DNA from: Candidatus Fukatsuia endosymbiont of Tuberolachnus salignus
GTDB lineage: Bacteria > Pseudomonadota > Gammaproteobacteria > Enterobacterales > Enterobacteriaceae
Reading direction: 5' to 3'
Length of the DNA: 64,000 bases
Assembly: GCF_964030845.1 (NCBI RefSeq)
Contig: NZ_OZ034983.1
Coordinates: forward strand, 744,001-808,000
Of the stretch, positions 60,011 to 64,000 are shown one piece after another. Position 1 is the first letter of the stretch, and each line of letters begins with the position of its first letter. Made by a program: the position numbers and the translations under genes. Below the pieces are notes generated by a model. That model was not told the DNA's origin. It did not search any database and saw only the letters and a list, made by a program, of their open reading frames with translations.

Positions 60011-60259
60011 TCACGGGTGTTCTAGATCAAACGACCGACACTCCGGGCAAAAATAGACCGCATTCATTGCAGACTCTGCGGGAAAGCGAGCCCAGAATAT
60101 TTCCCAAAACGTCTCTGTAATGAAAAGATTATCTCCGCCAGTAAAGGCCTGATGCGTTTTCTGATAAGGCATGGCTAAGGCTTTAGCAACCTCTTTCAAG
60201 GTCTGCTTCACCATTTTGGTATGCGCTGTTTGATGTGAGTGACAGATATTTTTAGGCAT
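60011..60259 (-). CDS. IS91-element accessory small protein
   Basis: 82 aa, 15 bp upstream of the IS91 transposase on the same strand. It contains KQTLKEVAKALAMPYQKTHQ (helix-turn-helix-like) and a C-terminal CPECRSF zinc-type pair. Small upstream ORFs of this kind accompany several IS91-family transposases; the role is unknown. Confidence 0.6.
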   Translation of the reverse strand: MPKNICHSHQTAHTKMVKQTLKEVAKALAMPYQKTHQAFTGGDNLFITETFWEIFWARFPAESAMNAVYFCPECRSFDLEHP

Positions 60260-60367
60260 AACACCTTAGCTGAACGAGTAACGGGACCGGCTAATAGATA
60301 ACACCGTTTCTTCAAAAAAATCAAGAGATAACAGACTACTTCACGTCGCCGACCTTAGGAGGCAGCC

Positions 60368-61003
60368 TTGACAGAAAAAATAATGGAGAATGTTGGTGAG
60401 GAAATACAACAAGAATTAATTCAGGAAGAACGAGTTAAAAAACAATTTGAGGGATCCTATAATGAACAAAAAAAATCGGCAAAGACTCTTGCCAGAGAAG
60501 AAAAACAACAAGCAGAAATACAAAATATCAGCCAATCACTCCGTGAAATTTACCGTAAACTAGCTAGCAGCTTACATCCAGATCGTGAACAAGACGCAGA
60601 AGAAAGAGAGCGTAAAACAGAACTGATGCAACGGGTCAATATAGCGTATAATAGTAAAAATTTGCTTGAGTTATTGGCGCTACAATTGGAAATTGAACAA
60701 ATCGATCAGTCTATTATTAATACTCTCCCTGAAGATAAATTGAAATATTACAATACTATTTTAGCGGAGCAGTTTGCTGAGTTGCAAAATGAAATTAACG
60801 ATATCGAAGTTTCGTTCAAGATACGTTTAAATATGTCACCCCGTTGCCGAATAGTGCCTATGACAGTAATACGTGATTTACAGAATGATATTAAAAACAT
60901 TCAACGTGATATTGATCGTGTGGAGGCAGATCTGACTCTTTTTCGGGAAAGTAAAAATATTAAAAATTGGCTAAAAACCTACCGGATAGCCCGCGCAAAA
61001 TGA
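60368..61003 (+). CDS. J-domain-like orphan protein
   Basis: 211 aa from a TTG at 60368, preferred because a perfect AGGAGG lies 5 bp upstream; the ATG at 60383 would be 20 bp from it. Two coiled-coil regions (about 5-55 and 115-200) flank LREIYRKLASSLHPDREQDA, with the HPD tripeptide of DnaJ J-domains at about residue 70. This type of J-like protein probably recruits Hsp70. The C-terminus ends in family B repeat sequence, and IS91 lies immediately 5', so both ends of the gene may be remodelled. Confidence 0.7.
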   Translation: MTEKIMENVGEEIQQELIQEERVKKQFEGSYNEQKKSAKTLAREEKQQAEIQNISQSLREIYRKLASSLHPDREQDAEERERKTELMQRVNIAYNSKNLLELLALQLEIEQIDQSIINTLPEDKLKYYNTILAEQFAELQNEINDIEVSFKIRLNMSPRCRIVPMTVIRDLQNDIKNIQRDIDRVEADLTLFRESKNIKNWLKTYRIARAK

Positions 61004-61079
61004 GGATTACGAGCACCAGGTAACGCAGAATTTGCAGCACGTATTTACAAACATATATGTAGGTTTTGAAAGAAGTCTA
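60999..61079. repeat. Partial family B repeat upstream of trxB
   Basis: TGAGGATTACGAGCACCAGG through GGTTTTGAAAGAAGTCTA matches the right half of family B; the first TGA is the stop codon of the J-like gene. It makes the open frame preceding trxB artificially long. Confidence 0.8.
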
Positions 61080-61133
61080 TTGATTTATGCGATTGTACAG
61101 CCGTTGAGGTTGTTAGCTTTTCTTGAGGTATTC

Positions 61134-62090
61134 ATGAGTACACCCACACATTCACGATTAATTATTTTAGGTTCAGGGCCTGCAGGTTATACCGCTGCGG
61201 TCTACGCGGCACGCGCCAATCTGGAACCGCTGTTGATTGCTGGTATGGAGCCAGGTGGTCAATTGACCACCACCACTGAAGTGGAAAACTGGCCAGGAGA
61301 TGCTGAAAATTTAACCGGCCCTCTTCTGATGGAACGTATGCGCAAGCATGCGGAAAAATTCGGCACTACCCTCTCACAAGATCATATTACCAAGACAAAT
61401 CTTACAGAGCGTCCTTTCCGTCTGTTTGGCGGTAGTCAAGAATACACTTGTGACGCATTAATCATCGCCACGGGGGCTAGTGCACGTTATCTTGGTTTAG
61501 CATCAGAAGAAGCCTTTAAAGGGAAAGGTGTTTCAGCTTGTGCGACCTGTGATGGATTTTTTTACCGTGATCAGAACGTTGCGGTAGTCGGGGGGGGGAA
61601 TACCGCTGTTGAAGAGGCGCTATATCTGTCGAATATTGCGACAAAAGTTTATTTAATTCACCGTCGAAGTAAGTTTCGTGCAGAGAAAATATTGATCGAC
61701 CGGCTGATGAAAAAAGTCACCGAGGGTAGGATTGTGCTACATACCGATAGTACCTTGGAGGAAGTAGTAGGTGATGATACAGGCGTAACAGGTCTACATT
61801 TAGGCAATGCTAAGGGTGGACAAGGTGAAGAGTTGGTAGTTTCCGGTGTTTTTATCGCCATTGGTCATGTTCCAAACACCACTATTTTTGCTGATCAGTT
61901 GCGATTAGAAAATGGCTATATCAAAGTACAGTCGGGTCTTGGTGGAAATGTCACACAAACTTCTATTCCTGGTGTGTTTGCTGCGGGTGATGTAATGGAT
62001 CATGTTTATCGTCAAGCGATTACTTCTGCTGCGAGTGGTTGTATGGCAGCTTTGGATGCCGAGCGTTATTTAGATGGTTTAAATCAATGA
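61134..62090 (+). CDS. trxB: Thioredoxin reductase
   Basis: NADPH-dependent flavoprotein, 318 aa (E. coli 321), reducing thioredoxin. The start at 61134 (GAGG 6 bp upstream) is chosen; the frame from 61032 begins in repeat sequence. FAD-binding GSGPAGYTAA, redox CATC in SACATCDGFFY, NADPH-binding GGGNTAVEEA, and C-terminal AAGDVMD. trxB-cydD-cydC order as in E. coli. Confidence 0.97.
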   Translation: MSTPTHSRLIILGSGPAGYTAAVYAARANLEPLLIAGMEPGGQLTTTTEVENWPGDAENLTGPLLMERMRKHAEKFGTTLSQDHITKTNLTERPFRLFGGSQEYTCDALIIATGASARYLGLASEEAFKGKGVSACATCDGFFYRDQNVAVVGGGNTAVEEALYLSNIATKVYLIHRRSKFRAEKILIDRLMKKVTEGRIVLHTDSTLEEVVGDDTGVTGLHLGNAKGGQGEELVVSGVFIAIGHVPNTTIFADQLRLENGYIKVQSGLGGNVTQTSIPGVFAAGDVMDHVYRQAITSAASGCMAALDAERYLDGLNQ

Positions 62091-62106
62091 GCTGATTAAT
62101 GATCTG

Positions 62107-63879
62107 ATGAATAAAACAAGACAACATGAATTGATCCAATGGTTGAAAAAGCAGAGTACACCCGCACGGCCCTGGTTACGTTTATCCATGTTGTTAGGTC
62201 TGTTGGGTGGTTTACTGATGATTGCTCAGGCAGGGTTATTAGCGACACTTTTGCAGTCTTTGATTATTGATCATCTGCCTCGCCACTTGTTGGTTACCGA
62301 TCTCTGCTGGCTGTTGGTAGTATTTGTGCTGCGAGCTATTGTTAGCTGGTGCCGTGAGCGTACCAGTTTTGTTTGTGGTATGCGTATCCGTTTATTAATT
62401 CGCAACAGGGTATTGGAGAAATTGGCACAATTAGGGCCGTCCTGGGTAAGAGGCAAGCCCGCCGGTAGCTGGACGACGATTATCATCGAGCAAATTGAGG
62501 ATATGCAGGATTATTATTCGCGATATCTACCACAAATATATCTTTCTGCGCTTATCCCACTATTGATTCTACTGGCTGTTTTCCCTATAAATTGGGTTGC
62601 CGGCCTGATTTTATTGACTACTGCCCCTTTGATACCCCTGTTTATGGTGTTAGTCGGTATGGGAGCAGCAGATGCCAATCGACGTAATTTTGTCGCTTTG
62701 GCACGTCTCAGTGGTAAATTTCTTGATAGTTTACGTGGTTTGGATACCTTGCGGTTATTCTATCGTGCACAGGCAGAAACAAAACAAATTGTTGAAACGT
62801 CAGAACATTTTCGCCGTCGTACAATGGAAGTACTCCGTCTCGCTTTTCTGTCATCAGCGGTGTTGGAGTTCTTTGCCGCTGTCTCTATTGCGCTCGTCGC
62901 TGTTTATTTCGGCTTTTCGTATCTCGGTGTGCTGCATTTTGGTAATTACCATACAGAAGGAGTCACGCTATTTTCCGGTTTTTTTCTGTTGCTTTTGGCG
63001 CCGGAATTTTTCCAGCCCTTACGCGATCTCGGTACCTTTTATCATGCTAAAGCACAGGCCTTAGGGGCCGCGGAATCACTGGTTACTTTTTTGACAAGTG
63101 AAGCCGAGGTGGCAATTGAGCAAGGAGATAAAAAATTATCAGGCAATACACCCATCAGGCTAGTCGCCAATGAGTTAGAAATATTAGCTGTCAACGGTAC
63201 TCGCTTAGCTGGACCATTAAACTTTACTGTGCTTGCCGGACAGCGGATCGCTATCGTCGGCCATAGCGGTGCAGGGAAAAGTTCATTACTTCATTTGTTA
63301 CTTGGTTTTTTGCCTTACCGTGGTTCACTCAAAGTCGAGGGGATTGAACTGAGAGAATTGAATACAGAGGCATGGCGTCATCAAGTAAGTTGGATCGGTC
63401 AAAATCCCTATCTACCAGAAAAAACGTTGAGAGCGAATATTTTACTTAGTCAACCCAATGCCAGTAACGTACAGTTACAGCAGGCTATAGATCGAGCCTA
63501 TATCAATGAATTTCTTGTTGATTTACCTGAAGGACTGGAAACTGAAATAGGCGATCATGCGTCACGCCTTTCTGTCGGTCAGGCACAGCGAGTAGCGGTA
63601 GCGAGAGTCTTACTTAATCCTTGTCGCCTATTATTATTGGATGAACCCAGTGCTAGCCTTGACATGCATAGTGAACAACGGGTCATGAACGCCTTAAGCA
63701 GAGCTTCCTATGCACAAACTACCCTGTTGGTGACTCATCAGCTAGAGAATATATGTGATTACGATCTTATTTGGGTGATGGATCGTGGTATGTTGCTTCA
63801 GCAAGGTGATTACAGTACGCTGTGTCAGACTACAGGCGCTTTTGCTAGCTTACTTTCTTACCGTAGCAAGGAAGGTTAA
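62107..63879 (+). CDS. cydD: Heterodimeric ABC exporter subunit CydD
   Basis: 590 aa (E. coli 588). Half of CydDC, needed for cytochrome bd assembly and export of glutathione and cysteine or heme handling. Six transmembrane helices (about 20-310), then an ABC domain: Walker A GHSGAGKSS, signature LSVGQAQR, Walker B LLLLDEPSASLD. It starts 17 bp after trxB and is coupled to cydC 2 bp downstream. Confidence 0.96.
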   Translation: MNKTRQHELIQWLKKQSTPARPWLRLSMLLGLLGGLLMIAQAGLLATLLQSLIIDHLPRHLLVTDLCWLLVVFVLRAIVSWCRERTSFVCGMRIRLLIRNRVLEKLAQLGPSWVRGKPAGSWTTIIIEQIEDMQDYYSRYLPQIYLSALIPLLILLAVFPINWVAGLILLTTAPLIPLFMVLVGMGAADANRRNFVALARLSGKFLDSLRGLDTLRLFYRAQAETKQIVETSEHFRRRTMEVLRLAFLSSAVLEFFAAVSIALVAVYFGFSYLGVLHFGNYHTEGVTLFSGFFLLLLAPEFFQPLRDLGTFYHAKAQALGAAESLVTFLTSEAEVAIEQGDKKLSGNTPIRLVANELEILAVNGTRLAGPLNFTVLAGQRIAIVGHSGAGKSSLLHLLLGFLPYRGSLKVEGIELRELNTEAWRHQVSWIGQNPYLPEKTLRANILLSQPNASNVQLQQAIDRAYINEFLVDLPEGLETEIGDHASRLSVGQAQRVAVARVLLNPCRLLLLDEPSASLDMHSEQRVMNALSRASYAQTTLLVTHQLENICDYDLIWVMDRGMLLQQGDYSTLCQTTGAFASLLSYRSKEG

Positions 63880-63881
63880 TT

Positions 63882-64000
63882 ATGCGCCTTTTGTTGCCTT
63901 TTCTGGCGCTGTATCGTCGTCATTGGTTTCTTGCTAGCTTAGGGATAGTCATGACGACTCTAACCCTGCTAGCGGCTGTGGGTCTGCTTGCTCTATCTGG
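63882..64000 (+). CDS. cydC: Heterodimeric ABC exporter subunit CydC, partial
   Basis: The first 39 codons, MRLLLPFLALYRRHWFLASL and on to AAVGLLALSG, match the N-terminus of CydC (first membrane helix). The window ends within the gene. Confidence 0.93.
   Translation, partial: MRLLLPFLALYRRHWFLASLGIVMTTLTLLAAVGLLALS

Noticed and set aside
61032..61133. N-terminal extension of trxB
   Set aside because: Encoded by a partial repeat; a good ribosome-binding site precedes the ATG at 61134.

Overview
This window looks like the chromosome of a facultative, insect-associated endosymbiont in the Enterobacterales, close to the Yersinia/Serratia side of the order and resembling the Regiella/Fukatsuia type. 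The genus is an inference. The reasons are near-full-length E. coli-like housekeeping genes, low GC, many E. coli neighbourhoods kept but shuffled, missing partner genes, eroded genes (ldtD), nested insertion sequences and two abundant families of short inverted-repeat elements.

Layout. 1-5000: lptM (cut by the window edge), mtnN-btuF, degP and obgE. 5500-11800: cyoABCDE (bo3 quinol oxidase and heme O synthase) with yajR, convergent with a large autotransporter gene (11802-14417). 14700-21500: waaA, proS, metNIQ (methionine ABC importer) and gmhB. 21500-27300: a complete rRNA operon (16S, tRNA-Ile, tRNA-Ala, 23S, 5S) with promoters, antitermination sites and terminator. 27600-34500: ybjG, then mscM-psd-rsgA with divergent orn. 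34800-39650: an insertion-sequence island made of IS630, broken IS481-like copies, IS110 and a decayed second IS630, surrounding a tRNA-Ser/tRNA-Arg pair. 39700-46300: an orphan Cys-tailed protein gene, recB-recD and bolA. 46700-52950: yajG, map-glnD, an alpha/beta hydrolase gene and dapD. 52970-57170: the regulatory RNA gene csrB, queF, rlmM, an ERIC repeat, gloC and mepK. 57700-61000: an orphan ORF, the 3' remnant of ldtD, an IS91-family element and a J-domain-like gene. 61100-64000: trxB and cydDC (cut by the edge).

Most striking observation. The IS110 element (37425-38634) has an upstream non-coding region that folds as a bridge RNA: a 5' hairpin followed by two large internal loops. The first loop carries guides matching both sides of the present insertion site. 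The second carries guides matching the element's own right and left ends. All four pairings and the CT core can be read directly, and removing the element restores the IS481 reading frame. It is therefore a self-documenting RNA-guided insertion.

Two MITE-like families, A (about 147-176 bp) and B (about 141-146 bp), both flanked by TA, are spread through the intergenic spaces. Their ends form the stop codons of btuF, obgE and waaA and the C-terminal codons of yajR, so they are actively remodelling gene boundaries. Functionally the window supports aerobic respiration (cyo, cydDC), envelope maintenance (degP, waaA, gmhB, psd, mepK, ybjG, mscM), translation, double-strand break repair (RecBD) and carbon-storage regulation (CsrB).
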